A stretch of DNA of 64,000 nucleotides from Doris montereyensis. Taxonomy: Eukaryota > Mollusca > Gastropoda > Nudibranchia > Dorididae. The stretch is taken from positions 283,501-347,500 of the forward strand of contig JAXRKP010000317.1 in the NCBI GenBank assembly GCA_037039925.1, written 5' to 3'. Below the pieces are notes generated by a model. The model ran no database searches and was not told the origin of the DNA. It was given only the letters and a program-made list of their open reading frames with translations. Made by a program: the position numbers and the translations under genes. Shown here one piece after another: positions 13,101-22,000 of the stretch (the stretch's first letter is position 1; every line of letters starts with the position of its first letter).

Positions 13101-16100
13101 TGTTTACATTTTACCTTTATTGGATTATACTCATGAAAGAGAAAAAAATCTACCCTCCAAAATCATAACAATTTGTGAAACTGTTTTTACCACCTGACAC
13201 CTCTTTCTCATGGTATCTCTTGCAGTAGTTAACACGAAAATTCAACTCCAAAACAACCTTGATTAATATTGATCAGAATGCAATCTTAAAATTCTGGTCT
13301 TTGAGACTTTGTTTCATTGAAATTTACCCTGTGCACCATTGTGGTAATCTCAGGGTGAATTAAGAGAAACAGCAAGATAAAAGAGAAGTGAAAGAGTAAA
13401 AGGAAAGAAGTAGGACCTACCAGCATTGCCCACCAACCAGCCGTGAGACTGTGACACAAGGTCATTGAAACTCGCATTGTGTCTACTTCAAATATTCCTT
13501 CTTGATGTTCTGATAAATTGTATTGATTTATTAATTGCAACATGAATAAGAGATAAATAACATTATAATATTATTGTTTTTTATGGTTCTACACCAAGAA
13601 AATCCTTCATAATGAGCATGAATGAAGCTTTTCAGCTTATTTTGAAATAAGTCATTTTGACGACATATTTGGGTTAAGAAAAGATGTTAAAAGAAACATA
13701 TTTTCAGTAGTGATGCAGTATGTCGGATTGTCTGTTCCTATAAATATTTTAGGGAGGCCTAATATCATAAAGAAATTCTTCCTTAATATGCACCCCTACA
13801 GTTTGCATAAAAAGAAAGAATATGCTTCGGAAAAATGTAGATATTTACAAACAGGATAGAAACAATAAATATGACTTTTGCCCACTTGTATGTCCGACCA
13901 TCACAACTGACTAAGTGTAACCCATGAACTATCTTTTCTCAATTGTTTTTAGATAAGGACACTGATGCTAAATTAGTATGCAAAATTTCAGACAGAAAAA
14001 CATTCAAAGTTGATGTTTTCAGTTCTTAAAGCCCCCTTTGGTCAGAGCCTCATATAAAAAAAAAAAAAAAAGAAGACGTTTTATTACCCACACACTGGTA
14101 ATCTTAGAGTTTTTGGTAGGATTTTATCCTTTTGCCTGGAATACTCTGTAAACAGCTAAATGATCTTTAATCACAGAATTTTGTGGTCTTCACACAAGAT
14201 TTCCTTTTTTATTGTCCTTCTCTGATGGGACTAGGTGTCGATCCACCTACATGGTCGCGGGGTTGGGTTTTACTCGGAACAAAATCAAGAAAATATGTTT
14301 CAATTTGCTGGGGCTTGAGCTCACGATCATTTCGGTTGAGAGGCTGACACATTGCCTCTGGATTACTGAGACCCACCCCCCAAAAATAAAATATAAGAAA
14401 GAGAGAAAAATATACCTTTATTGTCCCCAGAAATTTTACGAAATTGATCCATGAAACTGCCATCATTGCTGAAGATGTTCGTCAAAGAGTTTTCACTGCT
14501 CTGGCTTTGTGACCTGGTAATCAAATGATAAAAGGGAAATGCTGTCTCAGTTATAATGTGAATCAAACCATTAAAAAAAAATATGACAACTTGGTTTGAG
14601 ACAATGATGTAATATGTATTCAAAATTTCAGCATTTGCACATAATCGATACACAATAAAAGAAAGGCACACTTGTCCATTTTGACATCATAGAATTAATA
14701 ATACTACAGTACAGAGGATATCAGCCCAAAACTGGCTAGGGGCCTAAATTATGCAACCTAACAGCAAACCAAGCCCAGGGAGCATGGTCATGTGCTTTGT
14801 GGGTCTATCCAGCTTTGGCATTTATTGATTGCAATGAAATCAACTCACAGATTTCTGTAGCTGACCTCTAAATATCTGAGAGGTAGTGAGCACAATGTTC
14901 GTCGGGTTCAGGGATTTTCTTGGAGTTCAAACAACCACTGCTCATTATCAAGAAGAAGATTATCTAAACTTCCATAATTGCAGCGTCCATGTAAATGAAT
15001 ATACAGTAGGGCTGCTGAAATACCCGCCGCCATAATGCCAGTTTCTCCTAAACACTCTGTGAAAGCAATCTTTTAATATAACATAAATTACCCCTCTAAA
15101 TGTCTGTATCAAAATTGAAGTCTTCAAAAATTCACCCATGTCTCTTTCCTTGATGTCTTAAGTTTCACGAAATTACCATTTTTATTGACTGGGCACGAAT
15201 CGTGATCGAGTTGGAAACAAGGTGTGAATTCTTTTTATTGCTCCCCATCTCCAATGTGCCGCATCCATTGCCTTTAGGGCTTTGTGGCAAGTGATGGTTA
15301 ACCCACCTTTACGTGTTTACGTAAGTGTTAAAGAATTTAATGGTTTCCTGATATCCTTATTTCTTGCATTCAATTTTGTGTAAAAATTGAGAAATCTTCA
15401 CAATATGCTTTTATGAGGTACATACTCAATGAATTCCCTTGGAAATTACCCCACATTTTGGGCAACCGATTTTCCCATAAATACCAGTGCCTTGATGCCC
15501 GTTTTCTCTGCTCCCCAAAACCCTGTGCATTTAGACCATAACTACTGTAATAATAAAGATTACCATCTTTCGATACAAATTTGTGACTGATGACAAAAGC
15601 AAGGCATTTTCAAGACATGTTTGTGATGGATACAAGTCAAATGAATGAGGCGTTTAGCTCATACTGCCGATCTGTCCCACGATGCATTGCACAATTTCCC
15701 AGATCGGTGGTAGCTCTTTTGCGTAGCTGTTTTTTACCAGTGCTATTCATTGTATAGTGACAGCAAAAGACGTATGTGCTGACTTTTAACACTTAAATGT
15801 TATTTACCTAAACATGTGAATCAACAGGACGCTCAAACTTTTCAATGACTGAATTTTGACAGTTACTTATGTACATACTAAAATCAAAAACCTTAACTCA
15901 AAAGCAAAAAAAAAAATCACTTCAGGTGAGTTCCTTTAGTCCTATTCATGCTTCTATTTATGACTTACTCATTTTGACTTTCAGATGAAGTGATAGTTGC
16001 TGTGCTAGTTTCACCCTCTACCTTTTGTTTATACATCCGCATGCGCTCTTCCAAAAACTGTTCATGAGCTTTCGGGTCCATCATGCCTTTAGGCATATCT

Positions 16101-16123
16101 TTGAAATGCTTCTTTTTGGACAT
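975..16123 (-). CDS. SUGP1: SURP and G-patch domain-containing protein 1, 3' end beyond window
   Basis: Splicing factor of the SUGP1 family. Known biology: the human protein works with SF3B1 in branch-site recognition and uses its G-patch to stimulate a DEAH helicase in the nucleus. Twelve coding exons on the minus strand are seen: 15969-16123, 14416-14513, 12795-12975, 10389-10928, 9306-9462, 8764-8884, 6910-7054, 6170-6226, 5328-5425, 4118-4292, 2846-2943 and 975-1129. Landmarks in order: an N-terminal start [10 protein letters not shown], a segment with [11 protein letters not shown], an acidic patch SDDEDTE, one SURP module, a basic KKRRSRWG motif, [28 protein letters not shown], and a G-patch with [17 protein letters not shown]. 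Visible coding length is about 660 residues; human SUGP1 is about 645 and has two SURPs. The C-terminal tail after the G-patch lies left of position 1. Three exons carry frame breaks, two clearly at homopolymers. Identification is strong; exon borders come from GT/AG sites and matching phase. Confidence 0.9.
1555..2025. repeat. Degenerate tandem repeat, about 140-bp unit
   Basis: Three and a bit copies, each with TCATCATAGT, then AATAAGTTATGATAA, ACTCTGCCCTT, a T-rich stretch, ACAAATAAAG and CAGTTTTGGTCATTCA. Successive unit starts are near 1561, 1710 and 1848, with a partial unit to about 2020. Lies in a SUGP1 intron. Confidence 0.7.
2425..2555. repeat. Short tandem repeat with TATAGGG and GGTC boxes
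   Basis: Three related segments of about 50 bases, each starting TATAGGG followed by GTGGCTCTTCCCGGTC-like text and ending CCCTATA or CTCTATA. The right end is CGTTAAAGGGTTAA, partly palindromic. Possibly the sub-terminal part of a DNA transposon, but no element boundaries were found. Confidence 0.5.
2846..2943 (-). CDS. SUGP1: SUGP1 coding exon 11
   Basis: Encodes [18 protein letters not shown] and [14 protein letters not shown], nearly identical to human SUGP1 just before its G-patch. The acceptor is TTCCAG and the donor GTATTT. Confidence 0.9.
3053..3200. repeat. Dispersed repeat shared with 13.3 kb and 6.4 kb
   Basis: Shares ATTGAAATTTACC, CAGGGTGAATTAAGAG, AACAAGATGAAAGA and GGAAAGAAGT with 13310-13460 and partly with 6378-6470. 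The class is not recognised. Confidence 0.5.
3575..3865 (-). mobile_element. tRNA-derived SINE (family C), degenerate
   Basis: Shares GGCTGGGTACTCACTC, then TCAAATGAGGAAAACAGAG-like text, GAGGTAC and CATCGTGATCACTAACTCAC with the copy near 42.9-43.2 kb. The tRNA-like end is at high coordinates, so it reads on the minus strand. Confidence 0.5.
4118..4292 (-). CDS. SUGP1: SUGP1 coding exon 10
   Basis: Encodes [14 protein letters not shown], then [19 protein letters not shown], corresponding to [20 protein letters not shown] in human. The acceptor is TTTCAG and the donor GTGGGA. Highly conserved. Confidence 0.9.
4935..5222 (+). mobile_element. tRNA-derived SINE (family A), near full length
   Basis: The head resembles a tRNA with an A box GTGGCCGAGTGGTTAG and a B-box-like TTTTCAAATCC, then a body with TTCCTTGGGAAAGACCCTTAA, CTAGCATCATGTCCAGGAGG and TGATTATTATCAC, ending TTTTAAGGAACTTTACTT. 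Related pieces occur at 28.8, 31.3, 33.2 and 35.1 kb. Intronic in SUGP1, antisense. Confidence 0.75.
5328..5425 (-). CDS. SUGP1: SUGP1 coding exon 9
   Basis: Reads [15 protein letters not shown] and then [14 protein letters not shown], which lines up with LSDAQKKQLKEQQE of human SUGP1. The acceptor is TTTCAG and the donor GTAACA, ending in phase 0. Confidence 0.85.
6170..6226 (-). CDS. SUGP1: SUGP1 coding exon 8 (57 nt)
   Basis: A short exon reading [18 protein letters not shown], between an AATCAG acceptor and a GTCTGT donor. Too short for standard ORF lists; supported by phase on both sides and by its place between the SRWG motif and the [12 protein letters not shown] segment. Confidence 0.7.
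6910..7054 (-). CDS. SUGP1: SUGP1 coding exon 7 with KKRRSRWG motif (frame disturbed)
   Basis: Encodes [18 protein letters not shown], matching the KRKRKSRWG nuclear-signal-like motif of human SUGP1. After the C5 run at 6999-7003 (G5 in sense) the plausible Pro/Ala-rich continuation is in a second frame ([17 protein letters not shown]), and the end (SVAAQGGP) is in a third, which matches the phase of the next exon. Two missing bases, or one extra, would satisfy phase. The donor is CAG|GTGTGA. Confidence 0.7.
7209..7242. repeat. (ATT)n microsatellite
   Basis: About eleven TTA triplets in a SUGP1 intron. Confidence 0.9.
8764..8884 (-). CDS. SUGP1: SUGP1 coding exon 6, second half of SURP (frame break in A5 run)
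   Basis: Starts with [13 protein letters not shown], the typical SURP ending (FLHDKNSREFLYY in human SUGP1). It then loses frame; the next frame reads [18 protein letters not shown] and an acidic end. One extra base in the A5 run at 8846-8850 (T5 in sense) restores one frame and gives the exact length needed for the phases on both sides. The donor is GTGAGT. Confidence 0.8.
9306..9462 (-). CDS. SUGP1: SUGP1 coding exon 5, first half of SURP
   Basis: Encodes [11 protein letters not shown], then [13 protein letters not shown] and [12 protein letters not shown]. This fits the first helices of a SURP module, where human reads VIEKLARFVAEGG. The entry phase fits an acceptor ending CTTAG at 9463-9464; an AG slightly upstream would put the frame out. 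The donor is GA|GTAAG. Confidence 0.8.
10389..10928 (-). CDS. SUGP1: SUGP1 coding exon 4 (frame break in A5 run)
   Basis: A 540-base exon between a CCTCAG acceptor and a GTAAGC donor. The first part reads [17 protein letters not shown] and stops just after TLFFRR. In the next frame the acidic [12 protein letters not shown] block follows, which corresponds to the acidic stretch before the first SURP of human SUGP1. Removing one base from the A5 run at 10749-10753 (T5 in sense) joins both halves as [10 protein letters not shown] and makes the exon length fit both flanking phases. Confidence 0.8.
12400..12560 (+). repeat. Inverted-pair repeat, left member
   Basis: Contains TGTTGATTCACTTG, CACTATACAATGAATAAC, GGTAAAAAACA and TGCATCATGGGACA. 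The reverse complement of each block is found, in mirrored order, at 15645-15830. Confidence 0.7.
12795..12975 (-). CDS. SUGP1: SUGP1 coding exon 3
   Basis: An uninterrupted frame with [13 protein letters not shown] and a Lys/Ser-rich middle, bounded by a TTTTAG acceptor and a GTAATG donor. Weak primary similarity; assigned to SUGP1 by position and by phase 1 on entry and phase 2 on exit. Confidence 0.75.
13310..13460. repeat. Dispersed repeat, second copy
   Basis: The same elements as at 3.05-3.2 kb: ATTGAAATTTACCC, CAGGGTGAATTAAGAGAAAC and AAAGGAAAGAAGTAGG. In a SUGP1 intron. Confidence 0.5.
14085..14385 (-). mobile_element. tRNA-derived SINE (family B)
   Basis: On the plus strand it runs from GTAATCTTAGAG through CTGTAAACAGC, GATGGGACTAGGTGTCGATCC and TTGGGTTTTACTC to GGGGCTTGAGCTC and GAGAGGCTGACAC. 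Read on the minus strand, it starts with a tRNA-like promoter. Four copies are in the window. Confidence 0.75.
14416..14513 (-). CDS. SUGP1: SUGP1 coding exon 2
   Basis: Encodes a Ser/Gln-rich start and then [14 protein letters not shown], which matches the FANDGSFLQQF segment of human SUGP1. The acceptor follows TTACCAG and the donor is GTATAT. Phase joins cleanly to the neighbouring exons. Confidence 0.85.
15645..15830 (-). repeat. Inverted-pair repeat, right member
   Basis: Contains TGTCCCACGATGCATTGC, TGTTTTTTACC, TATTCATTGTATAGTG and CATGTGAATCAACA, the reverse complement of the blocks near 12.4-12.56 kb. Both lie in SUGP1 introns about 3.2 kb apart. Confidence 0.7.
15969..16123 (-). 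CDS. SUGP1: SUGP1 first coding exon
   Basis: Begins with ATG at 16123, giving [13 protein letters not shown]. An AG acceptor at 16132-16133 lies 8 bases before the ATG, so a non-coding first exon must lie further upstream (to the right). The donor is GA followed by GTAAGT. Rich in Lys, Met and Arg; the sequence itself is not highly conserved with human, so the start is chosen on the acceptor, the ATG and the phase. Confidence 0.75.
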
Positions 16124-17390
16124 GTTTGTTCCTGTGATAAACATAAAAAGAAGAGAGAAATGTTCTTTAAAATTAAAGACGCAACCAAAACAAGTTACAA
16201 AAAACAAATATTTCTCTTTCCAGCACAATGGTCTCTGTCTAAAAGAACATGTCAGCTTTAGAAGCCATTTTTGTATTAAAAAAAAACAACAGATTTCCCC
16301 ATCTTTAGATGGACCACTTTGAAATATTTTAATCCAGCTTACACTTACAGGCCAGTGTTCCTCTCATTGGAAGGCAAAATAATCTGCCAATCTCAATACA
16401 ATAAAACGAAAATTCAAATTCAGATCAGCAATGCTGCATTTATCTTTATCTGGAATCAAAGGCGGTGGGTGATGGCGTATGGTGGAGACATTTATTTAAA
16501 AAGTTTGCCGACGTACACGATAGAACAGCTTCAGGATTAAGTGCTGTTTCAATCAATGAGCTGAACGCTATTGGTGGACATGATATAAAAGAAAAGATAA
16601 TTGCCCAAACGTATCCTGGGCGGCAGTAATGGTATTCAGGCCATTTTATTCATGTGGCTAAATGATGATCAGGGGATCAAACCTTAAGAAAGATACAGTT
16701 CAGATATTTTTAAAGAATGGCTAGAACAGGACTCACTTGGTCGGGGCAAACATTTAGAGGTAATGGATTTTAGCTCGTCGGATCGTTTAGAGGAAGAGGA
16801 AAAATTAAGCAAAACCTGAAATATTTACAAAAGTCTCACTCATGGTATGCCGACTGTCAAAATTCTAAGTACTCAATTTGCTGGGTGTGCATAACAAAAC
16901 AATGAATAAAATGAGCATACATGTGGACATGTTTCCACCGATCGCAAAAGAGAGAGAGGGGGAGCTATGTTAATGAAATCTAATCACACCACTTCCGCCT
17001 TCATCACTTGCCATAGAAGAACTAAAGACAGTAAACAGAGACAGACTGCAGAGTAACATTAGAGTTCAAGGGGCATTATAGATCATTATCTATTATACTA
17101 CATTATAATAATGTGTAACATATATGTAGTATGTAGGGCTATTGCATTTTTAAAACGTGGAGTAAGGGAATTTGAAATACTGGTGTGGGAGAAAACATAA
17201 AAGAGGCATTCAATGGTGATAGTGATACAAGTAGTAATGCTATTTGCAAGAAAAATCATTGGGTCTTTTGGCCACTTTAGCCATAGGAACCAAACGCCCC
17301 TGTCTGGTACATATCATGGCGTTGTAGGCCTAGAATCATGCTAGTGTCAAGCTCTTTGACATTGACAGCAGACGCCCACTAGAAGAAGAC

Positions 17391-17570
17391 CTATGCTTTG
17401 CAGTGGTACACAACAATTGCAGACTGGTCGCCTTCATTGAAACACTTGATCAGACCAAAGGCATCGCCATCCAATGTGAACTCAAAGTAGAAGCGTGTTT
17501 TTAATGACAAAGGGGTGATGATAGTCTGGATTGATACCGAATTAGAAAGGAATGTTGTTTGATGTAGTGG
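17391..17570 (-). CDS. Possible small coding exon or pseudogene fragment
   Basis: A 59-codon open frame with no useful ATG, ending in TAG at 17391-17393. It contains VSIQTIITPLSLKTRFYFEF, then TLDGDAFGLIKCFNEGDQSA and a YHCKA end. The composition looks coding, unlike the surrounding AT-rich DNA, but the family is not recognised. It lies between the SUGP1 start and CCDC51. No convincing acceptor is seen, so it may be a retrocopy or fossil. Confidence 0.3.
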   Translation of the reverse strand, partial: PLHQTTFLSNSVSIQTIITPLSLKTRFYFEFTLDGDAFGLIKCFNEGDQSAIVVYHCKA

Positions 17571-18107
17571 CTACCTTAGCTCTACTATACCTAGTTTTGT
17601 GATCAGTAGGAAAGGAGGAATGAAGCATTAAAGAATTGAATAAGTACAGCTTCATTCTGTCTTCCCTTATTTTTATGTCCTCCCTCCTTCTGCGAGTCTG
17701 AACATTAGGCGTAAAAGGGGATTATATTGACAAATCTATTTTGTTCTGTTTTTACCCCCAGGTGCCTCTAGCTCCAGAAAGAGATCTTAAGCTATCACAA
17801 TCCTTGATTGAAGGCTGACCGAACCCCTCCCTACCCACTACCCAATAAACATTAACAATCCCTCTTCCAAATTATTCCAATGTCCTACATGCACTGAGGT
17901 TTTTTTTTACCTCTACAGGGTATTGAAGCATGCTCTTATGTTCCCGATTTTGCGGTACATATAGGCGAGATCTAGATATATTAGATTTGCATCATCTGGC
18001 CTCTGCCTCTATTCACTTTAATTAATTTAAAAAAAACACTCTTAGGATGTGATCTGGAACCCTGGACAGTCAGGACAGTACTAGAATATACTGACTAGAG
18101 TATACAC

Positions 18108-18366
18108 AATAGACGATCTAGATCTAGATCTCTAGATCTAATCATGTTTAATGAATGTCATATTTTTCACTTTTAAAAGTACAGAAATGAGACTTGAAAT
18201 TAAATCATAACCAACAAGGCTAGAGCGCTAGATCCAGATCTAGGTACCTTGGGATTCCTCGATCTAGAGCTAGTCTAGGTTTCTTTAGATTCTAGGCCTA
18301 ATGGTGTCTTGCATGGCAATGCTCTTAGCTACACTTTAGTTCTAGATCTAGATCTAGTGATCTAGT
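18108..18366. repeat. Cluster of CTAGATCT-type motifs
   Basis: Many short runs of ATCTAGATCTAGATC and related GATCTAG motifs are packed into about 250 bases upstream of CCDC51. Could be simple-repeat debris or palindromic binding sites. Confidence 0.6.
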
Positions 18367-18540
18367 TCACTCTCGCAGTCAACAGTCAAAGGCAGGCTGG
18401 AATAAGGAATCAATCAACCTCTCAAAAGCCGATTTCCGTAAAATTACGGTGTAAAATCAAATTAGAGACCCCAATGCACCTGTCGCAGAAGAACAAAACA
18501 AGAGTTACACTCAGCACGTCGGCGTCGCCTCTCTTTAAAC

Positions 18541-18807
18541 ATGGCGGCGCCCTTACGCAGAGAGTTTTGGCACTCGCAAAAGCTCAACAGAATCATTGCA
18601 AAACATAATAATGGTAACCTTACACGACTGTTTTCATCAGATGTTGCCAACAAGCAGAATGAGCAAACATCATTTATTCCAAGAAGTCAGTCAACAAACA
18701 CAGATACTTTACCGGCTATTAATGGCCGCCTGAGTCACTTCATGCAGGTGTACGAAGACTTTGTGGGCCTGACTGAGGTCAAGCATGCCCAGACCAAAGT
18801 GGTCGAC
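18541..18807 (+). CDS. CCDC51: CCDC51 coding exon 1
   Basis: ATG at 18541 opens a basic leader followed by FVGLTEVKHAQTKVVD, which matches FVGLNEVREAQGKVTE of human. The first in-frame ATG with an Arg-rich leader was chosen as the start. The donor GTAAGT is at 18808. Confidence 0.85.
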
Positions 18808-18975
18808 GTAAGTTGGTTCTCAATTTGCTGGGTGACTTAATGTTTATGTATTCAAATAGAATGACGAGCCTGTGTAATGCCTAGTATTAATATTGGAATA
18901 TCAAGCACCCTGACATCTGAGAATAGGGAGCCGTTCCCCCCCCCCTTGAATTTATTATTAGAATTTATATTATAG

Positions 18976-19023
<48 letters not shown>

Positions 19024-22000
19024 ATAAATTAATCTTTGTAACACTACTAACATGTAGCTCTTACACCAAGAGTTGTCAAAACAAGGATGTGACTGAAAAA
19101 CATTTATTTTCTGAACCAACGTCCAATAGCCCTGAATAACAATACACAAAAATAAGATAAAACAAAGCATGCCCGGCAATTCGCCTCTGAATCCAAGGTT
19201 AGCGCAACAATTTGAACTTGAGCCTGAAACTGAAAAGAATTGGGTTTTTGTTGCCGTGTATCTGGATAACGTCTCAGGACTTAAACTAAATATAATAAGA
19301 TCTCGAATGCAAATATATGGTAGGTTGATGCGTTGGTTGCCCACCTCTGGTTGCAACGAGACTATGTTCATAATGAGAACAGAGGTGACGGAGTCTGAGA
19401 CGTAGATGGATGTCGACCTGCCACTCATACGGATTTAATCAGAATCATTCAGATTTATTTCTTAAACTCAAGGGCATATGGACGTTCCGATTTGGTTCAT
19501 GATCATTCAAATTTTTGGATGCTTGTAAAGCGTTTTCCAAAGTTCACCTTTTAAATCATATTTTTAAAATTGTTATTATATAAATGAGTTTTGTTTAATG
19601 TGTATCGCTCGTTCACACTTGCGTTTCGACAGCCGACCCTGTCTCGCACCGAACTACATACCAATAACGGATAGATAATGTAGACATCTAGCTGATTCGG
19701 CTTGTTGAGCCCATCAGTCATCAGAAAAATTTACCGAGCTTTCTTGGTGCGTAATTTAACGCTATGCATACTTCTTCACATCACAATACAATAATAATAC
19801 TAAAACGCAATTAAATTAGAGACAGAGAAATTAAAATATCGCAGGTTCAATTAGAGGTCAAGTTCTCTCAACTACCACCCCCATCTTGCTCTATTATTCT
19901 GCGAAGCAATATTATTGATTGATAAAGTCACGATGAAGATACAAGATTGTTAACACCTTGACATTGTTGTGTCTGAGCGAGTGTGAAGCCATCAAAGAAA
20001 TATGAACAGTCAGAGAAGAGGGGGGGGTGGATGGAGGTTTTGAGTGCCTGAGGAATTAGGGGGAAATATCGGCTTTTTCCTCGGTCAGGTTTTTCTAGTT
20101 GGGTTTTTTTTACTTGCCATTTATCTTGCTCTTTCCTTTAAGTTCAACCCATATATCACTACATTTGGTTAACGGGATAAATTCCAATGAAACAAACAAA
20201 CATTAAAATCAGTCACATGTGCTCTCCTTTAGGTTTAGTTACACTAGTTACAGTCAGCTGGATTCCTCGGTAGCTGTACATTAGATTTATATGGATACTT
20301 ACATCATTTCTTCTCACTATTGATTTAACTGCTGCTTTCAAGCATCAAGTGAGATTTGGATTATTAATAGAGGAGGAGGAGCGACCATGGAAATAATTCC
20401 TTGAAACTCACCCTTCAGGTACTTAACTTAGAAAAACCTAGGTCTTAAAGTGAAAGATTCATGACACCAATAGCTTTTGCAGTTATTATGGACATCTGTT
20501 TATACAATTAGATCAGCTTCACCTCAATACAAGAAAAATCAGATCAGGCTGTCAAACATACATGTTTCCATCTTCAAACATTGATTGCCACCTGCACTCG
20601 TTTTTACCCTCGTACAGTAAGGCTTTGGAATGGACTGGCAACAGAAATCAATCTCAGCAATAAAATTGAAAACTATAAACACAGAATTAAACACAACAAG
20701 TTCAAATCAAAATTGGATTGACAGTTTTATTTAGATTAAAAGTATCTGTGTTGTGAGTAATACTCAAGAATTGAATCGGTCAGTTATTTTGAAAAAAGAA
20801 GAAGAACCATGGGTGACATTCTGCTTTCGTATTTTTGCTTTAGTTGACGGTCTACCACTTGACTGACACTGACACAACATCTACTTTAGTTGACGGTCTA
20901 CCACTTGACTGACACTGACACAATATCTACTTTAGTTGACGGTCTACCACTTGACTGACACAACATCTACTTTAGTTGACGGTCTACCACTTGAGTGACA
21001 CAACATCTGCTTTAGTTGACAGTCTACCACTTGAGTGACACAATGTCTGCTTTAGTTGATGGTCTATCACTTGACTGACACTGACACAACATCTACTTTA
21101 GTTGACGGTCTATCACTTGAATGACACTGACACAACATCTACTTTAGTTGACGGTCTACCACTTGAATGACACTGACACAACATCTACTTTAGTTGATGG
21201 TCTACCACTTGAATGACACTGACACAACATCTGCTTTAGTTGATGGTCTACCACTTGAATGACACTGACACAACATCTACTTTAGTTGATGGTCTACCAC
21301 TTGAATGACACTGACACAACATCTACTTTAGTTGACGGTCTATCACTTGACTGACACTGACACAACATCTACTTTAGTTGAACTTGAATGACACTGACAC
21401 AACATCTACTTTAGTTGATGGTCTACCACTTGAATGACACTGACACAACATCTACTTTAGTTGGACGGTCTATCAATTGACTGACACTGACACAACATCT
21501 ACTTTAGTTGATGGTCTACCACTTGAATGACACTGACACAACATCTACTTTAGTTGATGGTCTACCACTTGAATGACACTGACACAACATCTACTTTAGT
21601 TGACGGTCTATCACTTGACTGACACTGACACAACATCTACTTTAGTTGACGGTCTACCACTTGACTGACACTGACACAACATCTGCTTTAGTTGACGGTC
21701 TACCACTTGACTGGCACTGACACAACATCTGCTTTAGTTGATGGTCTACCACTTGACTGACACTGACACAACATCTGCTTTAGTTGATGGTCTACCACTT
21801 GACTGACACTGACACAACATCTGCTTTAGTTGATGGTCTACCACTTGACTGACACTGACACAACATCTACTTTAGTTGACGGTCTATCACTTGACTGACA
21901 CTGACACAACATCTACTTTAGTTGACGTTGGTCTACCACTTGACTGACACTGACACAACATCTACTTTAGTTGACAGTCTATCACTTGACTGACACTGAC

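Larger units (their letters stand above)
16132..18540. promoter_or_regulatory. Shared intergenic region between SUGP1 and CCDC51
   Basis: About 2.4 kb between the first SUGP1 coding exon and the CCDC51 start, on opposite strands. A GTGCAT-type donor after TTCTGCGACAG on the minus strand near 18475-18485 could end a SUGP1 leader exon, which would make the region a bidirectional promoter. No TATA box was identified. It also holds an unexplained 59-codon frame and a CTAGATCT cluster. Confidence 0.35.

Noticed and set aside
18462..18653. 63-codon minus-strand frame at the CCDC51 start
   Set aside because: Antisense shadow of CCDC51 exon 1. Only the donor-like site near 18.48 kb is of interest.
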